Source: Anaerolineae bacterium (lineage in GTDB: Bacteria > Chloroflexota > Anaerolineae > B4-G1 > DUEL01). Taken from it: a stretch of DNA of 32,403 bases. The notes beneath the pieces are model-generated. The model was not told the DNA's origin. It did no database searches and saw nothing but the letters and a program-made list of their open reading frames with translations. Shown one piece after another: positions 1 through 6,659 of this stretch. The stretch lies in the NCBI GenBank assembly GCA_025060135.1, contig JANXCY010000023.1, positions 1 through 32,403 of the forward strand, given 5' to 3'. A program made the position numbers and the translations under genes. The number at the start of each line of letters is the position of its first letter. The stretch's first letter is position 1.

Positions 1-145
1 CAAAACGGCAATCCCCCCCCGGGGGTTCTCCAAAAAACCCCCGGGGCACCCGGGTTGGGGTCTCCGCGCTGCCCTCCCCCCCCCCCCCCCGGGGGGGGGG
101 GGGGGGGGGGCGCCCCCCCCCCCCCCAACTCCGAATGGTTTCTGG
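1..145. other. Low-complexity C/G homopolymer tract at window edge
   Basis: The first 126 bases are dominated by runs of C and G, including a C run followed directly by a G run of about 20 and then another C run. Nothing codes here. Such runs at a sequence end are typical of assembly or basecalling artefacts; a genuine G-quadruplex-forming tract is the alternative. The rest of the thiamine transporter (permease, ATPase) would be expected beyond this edge, since thiB reads toward it. Confidence 0.6.
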
Positions 146-1183
146 TCATTTCAGCACCGTTTCGGTCCAGGCCTGGATCCACTGCTCCCGATGGGCCGCA
201 ATGACTGCCGGGTCCAGCCGGGCTGGCTGCTCGGGAATCTGGGCATAGCGGACAAAAGCCTCCGGCAATTTCGCCTGGGGGTTGACCGGGAAGACGAACA
301 TCTGCAGGGGCATGTCTTCCTGGAACCGGACGCTCAGCATGAAGTCCACGAATTTCTGCGCCAGGGTACGATGGCGCGTGCCCTTCAGGATGCCGACAAA
401 CTCAATCTGCCGGAAGCACATGCCAGGCCCGACCAAGGAGGCGGTGGGCGCTTCCTCCAGCGGCTGTTCGGCGAAAATCACTTCCGCGGGCGGGCTGGAG
501 CCGTAGGAGACCACCATCGGCTGAGGCCCCCGTCCGGAGGAACCACTGAAGTGGGTGTAGTAAGCGGTCTCCCAGTCCGGAGCCACCACTACGCCGTTCT
601 CCCGCAGTGCGCGCCAGTACTCCAGGTAGCCCGGGTCCCCAAAGTGGGCAATAGTCGCCAGCAGGAACGCCAGGCCCGGCGATGAGGTCGCCGGGTTCTC
701 TACCACCAGCAACCCCCGATATTCCGGTCGGGTCAGGTCCTCCAGGCTCTGGGGGATGGGCAGGTGATGTTCCGCAAAGTACGCTTTGTCGTAGTTGATG
801 CAGACATCTCCGTAATCCACCGGCAGGGCGCGAAATTCCGGGTCCAACTGGAATTCGGCGGGGATATCTTTCAGCAGCGGGGAACGGTAGGGCTCAAAAA
901 TGTCGGCCTCCAGCGCGCGGGAGAGAAAGGTGTTATCTACGCCGTAGAAGACATCAGCCAGGGGCGCGTCTTTGGAAAGAATCGCTTTGTTCAGCGCCGC
1001 GCCAGTATCCCCGGAGGCCAGAAACGTTACCTTGACATTGTTCTCCTGTTCAAACGCCTGGATGACCTCCTCGCTGGCCGCGAAGGAATCGTGGGTCATC
1101 ACGGTCAGGGTGGCGGGCTCCTGGGGCCCACAGGCTGTCAGCCCCAACAGGCCGACGAGCAGAGCAAGAGTAATCCGTTTCAT
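146..1183 (-). CDS. thiB: Thiamine ABC transporter, substrate-binding lipoprotein (ThiB/TbpA-like)
   Basis: Predicted extracytoplasmic thiamine-binding subunit of an ABC importer, 345 aa. It has a short lipoprotein signal with lipobox LTAC (Cys18), then the ThiB-type opening VMTHDSFAASEEVIQAFE, and ADVFYGVDNTFLSRAL and PVDYGDVCINYD segments typical of the thiamine/iron-type periplasmic family. The start is set by AGGAGGT just upstream. A much longer reading frame continues upstream in the same phase, but it runs through the kinase gene and the riboswitch and is rejected. Its ATG overlaps the stop of the upstream thiamine pyrophosphokinase (ATGA), so the two are probably translationally coupled. 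The TPP riboswitch at 1897-2006 should control both. Permease and ATPase genes are not in the window; they may lie beyond the left edge. Confidence 0.9.
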   Translation of the reverse strand: MKRITLALLVGLLGLTACGPQEPATLTVMTHDSFAASEEVIQAFEQENNVKVTFLASGDTGAALNKAILSKDAPLADVFYGVDNTFLSRALEADIFEPYRSPLLKDIPAEFQLDPEFRALPVDYGDVCINYDKAYFAEHHLPIPQSLEDLTRPEYRGLLVVENPATSSPGLAFLLATIAHFGDPGYLEYWRALRENGVVVAPDWETAYYTHFSGSSGRGPQPMVVSYGSSPPAEVIFAEQPLEEAPTASLVGPGMCFRQIEFVGILKGTRHRTLAQKFVDFMLSVRFQEDMPLQMFVFPVNPQAKLPEAFVRYAQIPEQPARLDPAVIAAHREQWIQAWTETVLK

Positions 1184-1827
1184 GACACCTCCTTTCGGTG
1201 AATCACTAACAGGTGGCCCGCGCGAATGCGAATGCGAGCGATGGCGCCGGTCATTTCGTTGCTGATCCCGCGCGTCCGTTCCGGATAGAGGGTTTCCTCC
1301 CGCAGGGGCCAGCGCAGCCCTTCGGTGGAGATGCCTTCCACAGGCATCCGCCAGGGGATGAGGGAGACTGTTTCGCCGGCCCGGCCGCTCAGAACCGCCT
1401 CTGATTGGACCATCAGAACCTCCTCCACCCCATCGTCCAGACGGACATCCACTCCCTCCAGCCAGGGAGCGGCAAGAAGGGCGAGGTTCGCCAGTGTCTG
1501 ATCCAGTCGCTGGCCCAGGGCCCCCAGAACCCGGATCACTTCGGGCTGATACGCCAGTGCGTGGCGCAGGGCCAGTTCCAGGTCCGTCTCGTCCTTCTCC
1601 CGGGGATACCGGGAGATGCGCGTTCCCTGCCGCTGGAGTTCGTCCAGGAGCGCGGGCGAAAGGGAATCCAGGTCTCCCACGACTTCGTGGGGGAATCGCC
1701 CGACGGCCAGCAGGTGGTGGGTGCCGCCGTCGGCGCCGATGAGCGTATCCTCGGGCTGCAGGAGCCGCCGGGCCCACTCCAGGTTGGGCAGAGCACCGTT
1801 GGCAAAGATGAGAACCCGTCGGGTCAT
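1180..1827 (-). CDS. Thiamine pyrophosphokinase
   Basis: Converts thiamine and ATP to thiamine diphosphate in the cytosol. The 215-aa product has the family signatures ADGGTHHLL (about residues 33-41), VVGDLDS, and DETDLELAL, followed by the C-terminal beta domain that binds thiamine. Size is normal for the family. The chosen ATG gives the standard N-terminus (TRRVLIFANGALPN) and follows a G-rich ribosome-binding region; a longer frame would start inside the riboswitch terminator hairpin. It is the first gene of a two-gene salvage operon with thiB, with a 4-base ATGA overlap. Pairing the kinase with a thiamine-binding protein implies uptake and phosphorylation of external thiamine. The usual symbol for this family would be thiN or tnr3-like; I leave it blank because lineage usage varies. 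Confidence 0.93.
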   Translation of the reverse strand: MTRRVLIFANGALPNLEWARRLLQPEDTLIGADGGTHHLLAVGRFPHEVVGDLDSLSPALLDELQRQGTRISRYPREKDETDLELALRHALAYQPEVIRVLGALGQRLDQTLANLALLAAPWLEGVDVRLDDGVEEVLMVQSEAVLSGRAGETVSLIPWRMPVEGISTEGLRWPLREETLYPERTRGISNEMTGAIARIRIRAGHLLVIHRKEVS

Positions 1828-1845
1828 ATTGCCCCCCCTTTTGCG

Positions 1846-1876
1846 AAAAAAAGCCGCCCCACCAGCGCAGGGCGGC
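1846..1876 (-). terminator. Riboswitch-controlled intrinsic terminator
   Basis: On the minus strand GCCGCCC (1876-1870) pairs with GGGCGGC (1859-1853) around a 10-base loop and is followed by seven T (1852-1846). It lies between the TPP aptamer and the kinase start codon. This is the expected expression platform for transcription attenuation: TPP bound, terminator forms, operon off. Confidence 0.85.
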
Positions 1877-1896
1877 ATTTAAGCCCGCTTGTTCTG

Positions 1897-2006
1897 CTTC
1901 CCTCCCTCCGCTGGTATGACCCAGATCAGGTTCAAAGGGTCGGCGTCGGCGGCCTCCAGCCGATGGACGCCCTCTCAGTCCGGCTCGCCCGGACTCCCCT
2001 GGGAAG
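1897..2006 (-). promoter_or_regulatory. TPP riboswitch (THI element)
   Basis: The minus strand carries the THI-box hallmarks in order: P1 CTTCCC (2006-2001), a GC-rich P3 arm, CTGAGAGGG, a variable arm, then ACCTGATCTGGGTCATACCAGCG and closing GGGAAG (1902-1897). These are the pyrimidine- and pyrophosphate-sensing segments of the TPP aptamer. It precedes a thiamine kinase and a thiamine-binding protein, matching the expected regulon, and an intrinsic terminator follows directly. Confidence 0.95.
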
Positions 2007-2032
2007 GTCTGATTGGCAATGTACCATGCAGG

Positions 2033-2103
2033 CTGGGGGCGGAGGATTCGAACCCCCACACGCAGATCCAGAGTCTGCTGTCCTACCCTTAGACGAGCCC
2101 CCA
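2033..2103 (-). tRNA. tRNA-Gln (anticodon CTG)
   Basis: Cloverleaf of 71 nt: acceptor TGGGGGC pairs with GCCCCCA, with the U1-A72 start typical of bacterial tRNA-Gln. The anticodon stem is GCAGA/TCTGC around loop CTCTGGA, giving anticodon CTG (reads CAG). The T arm contains GGTTCGAATCC. The CCA end is not encoded. It sits 26 nt upstream of the TPP riboswitch on the same strand, so one primary transcript may carry tRNA, riboswitch and operon. Confidence 0.95.
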
Positions 2104-2113
2104 GAGTAGATTT

Positions 2114-2141
2114 ATTGTACCATATTTTCTCAACCTGGCAA
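2114..2141 (-). promoter_or_regulatory. Sigma-70-type promoter for tRNA-Gln
   Basis: On the minus strand TTGCCA (2141-2136) and TACAAT (2119-2114) are separated by 16 bases and lie about 10 bases before the tRNA 5' end. No separate promoter is obvious between the tRNA and the riboswitch, so this one may also feed the thiamine operon. Confidence 0.75.
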
Positions 2142-2503
2142 GTTCCGAATTTCGCTCCGTTCGGAATAAGTGGAGATATCTCCCCATTCTCCCCTCACCC
2201 ACCCCCTTGCCTCCGCTCTGAAGTTGGGCTTTTTCAGTTGAGGGAAAATATCCCCAAACTGCCCCCGGTGGACCGGAAAGCACATCTTCGGCTGCGAGAG
2301 CGGTTCCAGGCGATACCGAAGCGCCGCAGGCAAAACGGCCAAAGAGGAGGGGGGAAATGAGGGCTTTTGCGCGGCAGAAGGCCGCTGCAAAAGCCCTCTC
2401 CTCCTCCAGCAGGGAGCCACTGGAGCCCGAGCCCATGCCCTTGATTCCCACTCGTGCCCAAACCTCCGCCGATCTCGCGGGGTGCATCAATAAAAATTTG
2501 ATT
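2142..2503. other. Gene-free spacer with several inverted repeats
   Basis: About 360 bases with no convincing gene on either strand; the open frames here lack ribosome sites and recognisable proteins. It contains a perfect 12-base palindrome GGAGATATCTCC (about 2172-2183), an imperfect hairpin near 2224-2260, and the strong long hairpin at 2359-2398. It lies downstream of the dehydrogenase operon and upstream of the tRNA promoter, all on the minus strand. Confidence 0.5.
2359..2398. repeat. Long near-perfect hairpin in spacer
   Basis: GAGGGCTTTTGC plus GCGGC, loop AGAAG, then GCCGC, one bulged T, and GCAAAAGCCCTC: a 17-bp stem with a single bulge. No T-run follows on either strand, so it is not a classical intrinsic terminator. 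It could be an mRNA 3'-end structure for the minus-strand operon or a small repeat element. Confidence 0.7.
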
Positions 2504-3592
2504 TCAGAAAGCGATGCTCAGCGCGCGCACCGGGCAGCGGGTAACGCAGAGGCCGCAGCCGTAGCACTTCTCCGGCATCAGCACCGCCTTCGCCCCTACT
2601 ACGTGGATGGCATCGTAGACGCAACTGGTCTCACAAAGGCCGCAGCCAGTGCAGACGTCCCTATCTAGAACCGGCGGGATGTGAGCCGTTCGGAACGTCC
2701 ATTCCTCCCAGCGGCGGATGGCCAGTCCCCGCACCCCGTCCACCGAAGGGTAGCCGTGACGATCCAGCCACTGCTCGATCTCCCGGGCGACTTTCCCGAA
2801 GATCCCCGGCCCCTGGAGAATAGCCGCCGTACAGATGCCCACTGCGCTGGCCCCTACCATGAAGAACTCTATGGCATCGGTCCCCCGGCGGATGCCGCCG
2901 ACGCCGATGATGGGCAGGTCCACCGTTCGGGCGATGTCAAAGACGCAGCGGAGGGCCAGGGGTTTCAGCGCCGGGCCGGAGAGCCAGCCGTATCCTTCCC
3001 GGCTCCCCATCAGCAACCGTCCCGTCTCCACATCCACGCCCAGACAGGGGCCAAAGGAGTTGATAGCGACAATGCCGTCGGCGCCCGCATCCGCAGCGGC
3101 CCGGGCGGCGGTCTTCATATCCCGGAACGGGCTCAGTTTGACGAACACCGGCACATCCACCGCCGCCTTCGCCGCCCGAATGGCCTCCATCATCGGGGTC
3201 GGGTCATCACCGATGTAGTGGGTGGAGAGTTCCAGCGCGTCCGCGAAAGGGCGTACCCGAGGCGCCAGTTCGGCAATCTCCTCAGCGGTGTAGCCGATGC
3301 TGATGATAAGCGGTAGACCGGTCTCCTTCGCCAGCGGATATTCCCGTTCCAGGAACTGTTCCACTGGCAGTTCCGACCAGAGTTCAGTATTGAGGAAGCC
3401 ACCGGGGATCTCGGCCATGTTGGGCGTGGGGACAAGGGCGGGACGGACGGAGACCGTTTTGGAGACCAGCGCACCGGCCCCGCCGGCCGCGCAGGCCTTC
3501 ATGGCCTCCCCGTTCCAGCCTGGCGGCCCAGCGGCGGGAAGAACAGGGTTCTTCAGGGAAAGACCAGCGATATTCACAGCGAGGTCGGCCAT
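2504..3592 (-). CDS. Dihydroorotate/dihydropyrimidine dehydrogenase-like flavoprotein with two [4Fe-4S] clusters
   Basis: A 362-aa class-1 dihydroorotate dehydrogenase-type TIM barrel (residues ~1-300; opening MADLAVNIAGLSLKNPVLPA, FMN-site IIGVGGIRRGTDAIEFFMVGASAVGI) fused to a ferredoxin tail. The tail has CTGCGLCETSC from residue 314 and CYGCGLCVTRC from residue 343, sufficient for two [4Fe-4S] clusters. This layout resembles PreA, the catalytic subunit of NAD-dependent dihydropyrimidine dehydrogenase; a dihydroorotate dehydrogenase or another dihydropyrimidine-like oxidoreductase is equally possible. No PreT/PyrK-like partner is adjacent. It is the last gene of the minus-strand operon, 15 bases after the hybrid kinase, with a weak AGAGG ribosome site. 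Substrate is not decided by the sequence. Confidence 0.85.
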   Translation of the reverse strand: MADLAVNIAGLSLKNPVLPAAGPPGWNGEAMKACAAGGAGALVSKTVSVRPALVPTPNMAEIPGGFLNTELWSELPVEQFLEREYPLAKETGLPLIISIGYTAEEIAELAPRVRPFADALELSTHYIGDDPTPMMEAIRAAKAAVDVPVFVKLSPFRDMKTAARAAADAGADGIVAINSFGPCLGVDVETGRLLMGSREGYGWLSGPALKPLALRCVFDIARTVDLPIIGVGGIRRGTDAIEFFMVGASAVGICTAAILQGPGIFGKVAREIEQWLDRHGYPSVDGVRGLAIRRWEEWTFRTAHIPPVLDRDVCTGCGLCETSCVYDAIHVVGAKAVLMPEKCYGCGLCVTRCPVRALSIAF

Positions 3593-3607
3593 CGGGCCTC
3601 TGGGGAA

Positions 3608-4723
3608 TCAGGACGGCGGAGCCAGCGGGAGGCGGATGGTGAACCGGCTGCCCAGGCCGTACTGGCTTTCCACCGTGATGTCCCCGCCGTGCAGCCGGAC
3701 CAGTTCCCGGGCGATGGCCAGTCCCAGCCCCACCCCCTGCTGCTCCATCCGCTCCCGATCTATTTGTCGGAAGCGCTCAAAGATATGGGGGAGTTCCTCT
3801 GGGCGGATCCCAATCCCCTCATCCCTCACACTGATCTCTACCCACTCTCCGGCAACTTGCGCGTCTACCCAGACCGCTGTTCCTTTATCACGCGAAAACT
3901 TGATGGCGTTATCCAGCAGGCGTCCCAGGGCGTCCATAAAGAAAGGCTCACAGATGGAAACGGGCGGTAACGGGTGCGCCAAGCGAACATGCAGCGTGAT
4001 CCCATTCTGAGCGGCCAGCGGTTTGTACTGGTCCACAGTCTTCTGGATCAATTCGGCCAGGGTGCCACACGAACGAACCAGCAAACGGAACTCGGTTTCC
4101 GCCCGACCGGTATCCAGCCGGATCAGCGTCAGCAAATCGTTGACCAGGCGGTTCAGGCGTTCCGAACCCCGCCGGATGCCCTCCAGAAACTGTTGCAGGG
4201 CTTCCGGAGAGAGCGTGTGAAGTTCATCCAGGGCCAGTTCGGTATAGCCGGTAATGTAGGTGAGGGGGGTGCGCAACTCATGGCTCAGGATGGTAACAAT
4301 CTGCTGCTTCAGACGGTCCATCTCCGTCGCCGCCGCCTGCTGAATCTCCGCGGCCCGTTTCAGGCGGGAACGTACCACCACCAGGAGTTCTTCCGGGTCA
4401 AAGGGTTTGGTCAGATAGTCCTCCACTCCCATCCCTTTGCCCCGAAGGACATCCTCCCGGGTCGTGCGGGCGGTGAGAAAAACGAACGGGATCGCCAAGC
4501 CCTCGGGGCGGGCGCGAACGGCTTCGTAGAACGCATACCCGTCCATATGGGGCATCATGATATCGGCGATGATCAGGTCCGGGCGAACCCGATCCATAAT
4601 CATCAGCGCTTCCTGCCCATCCGTGGCGGTGAGGACCCGATAACCGGCCCGTTCCAGCACCAATTGGATGGCTTTGAGCAGGGGCTCATGGTCTTCTACC
4701 ACGAGGATGGACGGAGCGGCCAT
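3608..4723 (-). CDS. Response regulator-histidine kinase hybrid (receiver first)
   Basis: A 371-aa cytosolic signalling protein with no membrane segment. Residues 1-120 form a receiver domain with acidic pair E10/D11, phospho-acceptor D54 in IADIMMPHMDG and K106 in DYLTKPF. A short helix leads to a HisKA dimerisation domain with H148 in ILSHELRTPLTYITGYTE, then an HATPase_c domain with LLDNAIKFSRD, DEGIGIRPEELPHIFERF and GVGLGLAIARELVRLHGG. The receiver-before-kinase order means it probably takes phosphate from, or is tuned by, another kinase. Start chosen at MAAPSILVVEDHE because AGAGGA lies upstream; a longer open frame covers the neighbouring AMMECR1 gene. It begins 7 bases after that gene's stop. 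No output domain or cognate regulator is visible nearby. Confidence 0.9.
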   Translation of the reverse strand: MAAPSILVVEDHEPLLKAIQLVLERAGYRVLTATDGQEALMIMDRVRPDLIIADIMMPHMDGYAFYEAVRARPEGLAIPFVFLTARTTREDVLRGKGMGVEDYLTKPFDPEELLVVVRSRLKRAAEIQQAAATEMDRLKQQIVTILSHELRTPLTYITGYTELALDELHTLSPEALQQFLEGIRRGSERLNRLVNDLLTLIRLDTGRAETEFRLLVRSCGTLAELIQKTVDQYKPLAAQNGITLHVRLAHPLPPVSICEPFFMDALGRLLDNAIKFSRDKGTAVWVDAQVAGEWVEISVRDEGIGIRPEELPHIFERFRQIDRERMEQQGVGLGLAIARELVRLHGGDITVESQYGLGSRFTIRLPLAPPS

Positions 4724-4730
4724 GGGCGGC

Positions 4731-5297
4731 TCATTCCTCTTCAAAACTGTCCACCTGATAAGTGTACACTCGCAGTCCCGGGCGGCGGTAATCGTCGGGG
4801 GGCAGACCGGCTTTGAGGCAGAGGTGAGCGAGGAACTCGCGGGGGTCGGGCAATTTTTCCCACACCTGAGGCAGGAAGGTGGCCCGATGCCAGCCCCGTT
4901 CAATAATGACGCCGTCCACCCCGGGTCGGAGTCGGGTCAGCAGGTCCGTCGGCCCCTCGTACTCCAGTGGCTGGGGAGGGGTGAGCACCGAAATCTCTAT
5001 GTGGGTCCGCTCCAGTTCCCAATGGGCTAACGGTGGGAAACGGGGGTCGTGAAACGCAGCGGCCACTGCGTTTTCCTGTACGTCCAGAACCAGGGGACGG
5101 CGCGGCTCTATGGATCCGATGCACCCCCGCAGTTCCCCCTGCTGGGTCAGAGTTACAAAGGAAGCGCCAGGCCGTCGCAGCACCTCCGAGACAGCATCCA
5201 GGTCCACCTTCGGTGGCTCCTGGCCCTCCAGCGTTCGGGCAATGGTCTGGCGGGCCAGGGTGAGCAGGTACCGGCGATCTTCGGAGGAAAGAGGCAT
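4731..5297 (-). CDS. AmmeMemoRadiSam system protein A (AMMECR1 domain)
   Basis: A 188-aa AMMECR1-fold protein with the family hallmark GELRGCIGSIEPRRPL (residues ~60-75), then PRFPPLAHWELERTHIEISVLTPP and GVDGVIIERGWHRATFLPQVW. The biochemical role of bacterial AMMECR1 proteins is not settled; together with a MEMO-like protein and a radical SAM enzyme they form the conserved AmmeMemoRadiSam set. The start MPLSSED is preferred because AAGGAGG lies six bases upstream; the upstream in-frame ATG at 5315 has no ribosome site. It is in the same operon as the MEMO gene, and the radical SAM member is at 21081. Confidence 0.9.
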   Translation of the reverse strand: MPLSSEDRRYLLTLARQTIARTLEGQEPPKVDLDAVSEVLRRPGASFVTLTQQGELRGCIGSIEPRRPLVLDVQENAVAAAFHDPRFPPLAHWELERTHIEISVLTPPQPLEYEGPTDLLTRLRPGVDGVIIERGWHRATFLPQVWEKLPDPREFLAHLCLKAGLPPDDYRRPGLRVYTYQVDSFEEE

Positions 5298-5311
5298 AGG
5301 TCGCCTCCTTA

Positions 5312-5634
5312 TCATCGGGCCAGTTCCACACCCCGTTCCCGGCAGCGCTCCTGGACATCAGGTTCGGGTGCCAGGGTGATGAACACGCCATGGACAGTTT
5401 TATCCGGATTCAGCCGCCGCACCAGTTCCACCTTGTCGGCAAAATGATCCACATCCTCGGGCTCGGCTACGCTCTTCACCTCAAAAACCAGGTATTCGCT
5501 ATCGCTGGCCACCTGGTCTACCTCTTTGGTTCGGCCACGGGGGAAGACCCAGCCTTCGGTATCCACGATTTTCTGGCGGAGACGGATGCTCTCAGTCCCT
5601 CACCGGTGATGTTCCGAATCACTTCTCGGATCAT
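5312..5634 (-). pseudogene. Truncated or frameshifted PD-(D/E)XK nuclease-like protein (DUF3782-type)
   Basis: The clear part is an 84-aa frame from GTG 5566 to 5312 with DTEGWVFPRGRTKEVDQV, EYLVFEVKS and a C-terminal alpha/beta half. The D...EVK pattern matches the PD-(D/E)XK nuclease core of DUF3782-like proteins, common in thermophiles and Chloroflexota. Those are usually 150-250 aa with an N-terminal coiled coil, absent here. Upstream in the same frame is a TGA at 5600-5602; another frame starting at ATG 5634 reads MIREVIRNITGEG and would join only with a base change. I read this as a decayed gene between the MEMO and AMMECR1 genes. A short functional protein starting at 5566 cannot be excluded, but I see no ribosome site for it. 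Confidence 0.6.
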
Positions 5635-5649
5635 TCATCCCCCCGAGGA

Positions 5650-6516
5650 TTACCCGAACACAACGGCGGCGTAGCCCACGAAGTCGGTAGCGGGGCCCCG
5701 GGGCATCACCTGGTGGCTGTTGGTGTACTCCAGGAGCACCCCCTTCTGCGCGCCCAGGGCACGGGCGGCCGCGACGGTGGCAGCGATGGCCCCCCCGCCA
5801 CAAGCGTTGTGGTGGGTTTCCGTCTCGGGAACGATCTCCTCCGCCCGCATTTCCAGCATCAGCCGGATGACCCGCTCATCGTTGGCCCGGGCCCAGGCCA
5901 GCGCCCGTTCGCCGGTTCCTGCGGGCGCGAAACCGTAGTACATGGCTCCGTAGTGAGTCAGGTCGGAGGTACCCACGACCACTGCTTTCCTCCCAGAACT
6001 GGCGACCGCTCGGGCAATGGCCTCGCCGGCTTCCACTGCCGAACCGTCCGGGGAGATCAGGATGGGGAGAATGCGGGCCTGAGGGAAAAGGTACCGGATA
6101 AACGGGACCTGTACCTCAGCGGAGTGCTCGCCTGCGTGGGCCTCCGGAGCGTCTACCAGCCATCCGGCTCCCTCCTGGATGACGGCCTGAGCCAGGTCAG
6201 CGTCCACTTCCACCTCCCCCAGCGGAGTCATCCAGGCTCCGCTTCCATAGACGGCCGCCCGTAAGCCGCCCCACCGGTGGTTCGCGCTGAGCAGAACCAC
6301 GGTCTCGGGGAGGAACTGAGAATGGATCGCGGCGAAGACCTTCGCGGCGGTAGCGCCGGAATAGACCCATCCAGCGTGCGGGACGACACCGGCCACAATG
6401 GGCTCTGGCAGACCCGCAGGGGGCTGACCTGGCAGGCACTCCTGAATCATCCGGATACACCCGGCCCGGTCAGCAGGATAGAATTGCCCAGCCACCACAG
6501 GATGTCGGACACGCAT
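5650..6516 (-). CDS. AmmeMemoRadiSam system protein B (MEMO family)
   Basis: A 288-aa MEMO-family protein, related in fold to class III extradiol dioxygenases. Visible hallmarks are the N-terminal VRHPVVAGQFYPAD, PHAGWVYSG with H47, NHRWGG, AHAGEHSAEVQVPFIRYLFP, VVGTSDLTHYG and HHNACGGGAIAA. These His-rich segments correspond to the putative metal site. The start follows GGAGG by five bases. It is the first gene of the minus-strand operon, behind the promoter at 6554-6582 and divergent from mreB. Its partner AMMECR1 is two genes downstream, and the radical SAM partner is about 15 kb away. The system's reaction is unknown; involvement in a protein or cofactor modification is only an inference from the radical SAM member. 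Confidence 0.92.
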   Translation of the reverse strand: MRVRHPVVAGQFYPADRAGCIRMIQECLPGQPPAGLPEPIVAGVVPHAGWVYSGATAAKVFAAIHSQFLPETVVLLSANHRWGGLRAAVYGSGAWMTPLGEVEVDADLAQAVIQEGAGWLVDAPEAHAGEHSAEVQVPFIRYLFPQARILPILISPDGSAVEAGEAIARAVASSGRKAVVVGTSDLTHYGAMYYGFAPAGTGERALAWARANDERVIRLMLEMRAEEIVPETETHHNACGGGAIAATVAAARALGAQKGVLLEYTNSHQVMPRGPATDFVGYAAVVFG

Positions 6517-6553
6517 GTCGCCTCCTTCCGGCGAAGCGCTCAATCCCGCAAAT

Positions 6554-6582
6554 ATTATACACCCAATTCTGGGGGGAGACAA
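6554..6582 (-). promoter_or_regulatory. Promoter of the MEMO/AMMECR1 operon
   Basis: On the minus strand TTGTCT (6582-6577), a 17-base spacer and a perfect TATAAT (6559-6554). It precedes the MEMO gene by about 38 bases and is divergent from the mreB promoter. Confidence 0.75.
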
Positions 6583-6604
6583 AACTACCCAAAGCCCCAA
6601 TTTG

Positions 6605-6613
6605 TGGTATAAT
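6605..6613 (+). promoter_or_regulatory. Extended -10 promoter of mreBCD
   Basis: TGGTATAAT, a perfect TATAAT with the extended TGn motif. No good -35 is visible at the normal distance, as expected for an extended -10 promoter. The mreB ATG is about 46 bases downstream, leaving a leader with AGGTGA as ribosome site. Confidence 0.7.
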
Positions 6614-6659
6614 CAACCTGGTTAGCAACGAACCCGGCACTCTCTATTTAGGTGAAGAC

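Noticed and set aside
146-2059. A 637-codon minus-strand frame covering thiB and everything up to the tRNA
   Set aside because: Its N-terminal 290 residues are low-complexity Arg/Gly/Pro with no family character and overlap the kinase gene, terminator and riboswitch. The real start is at 1183 with a good ribosome site and lipoprotein signal.
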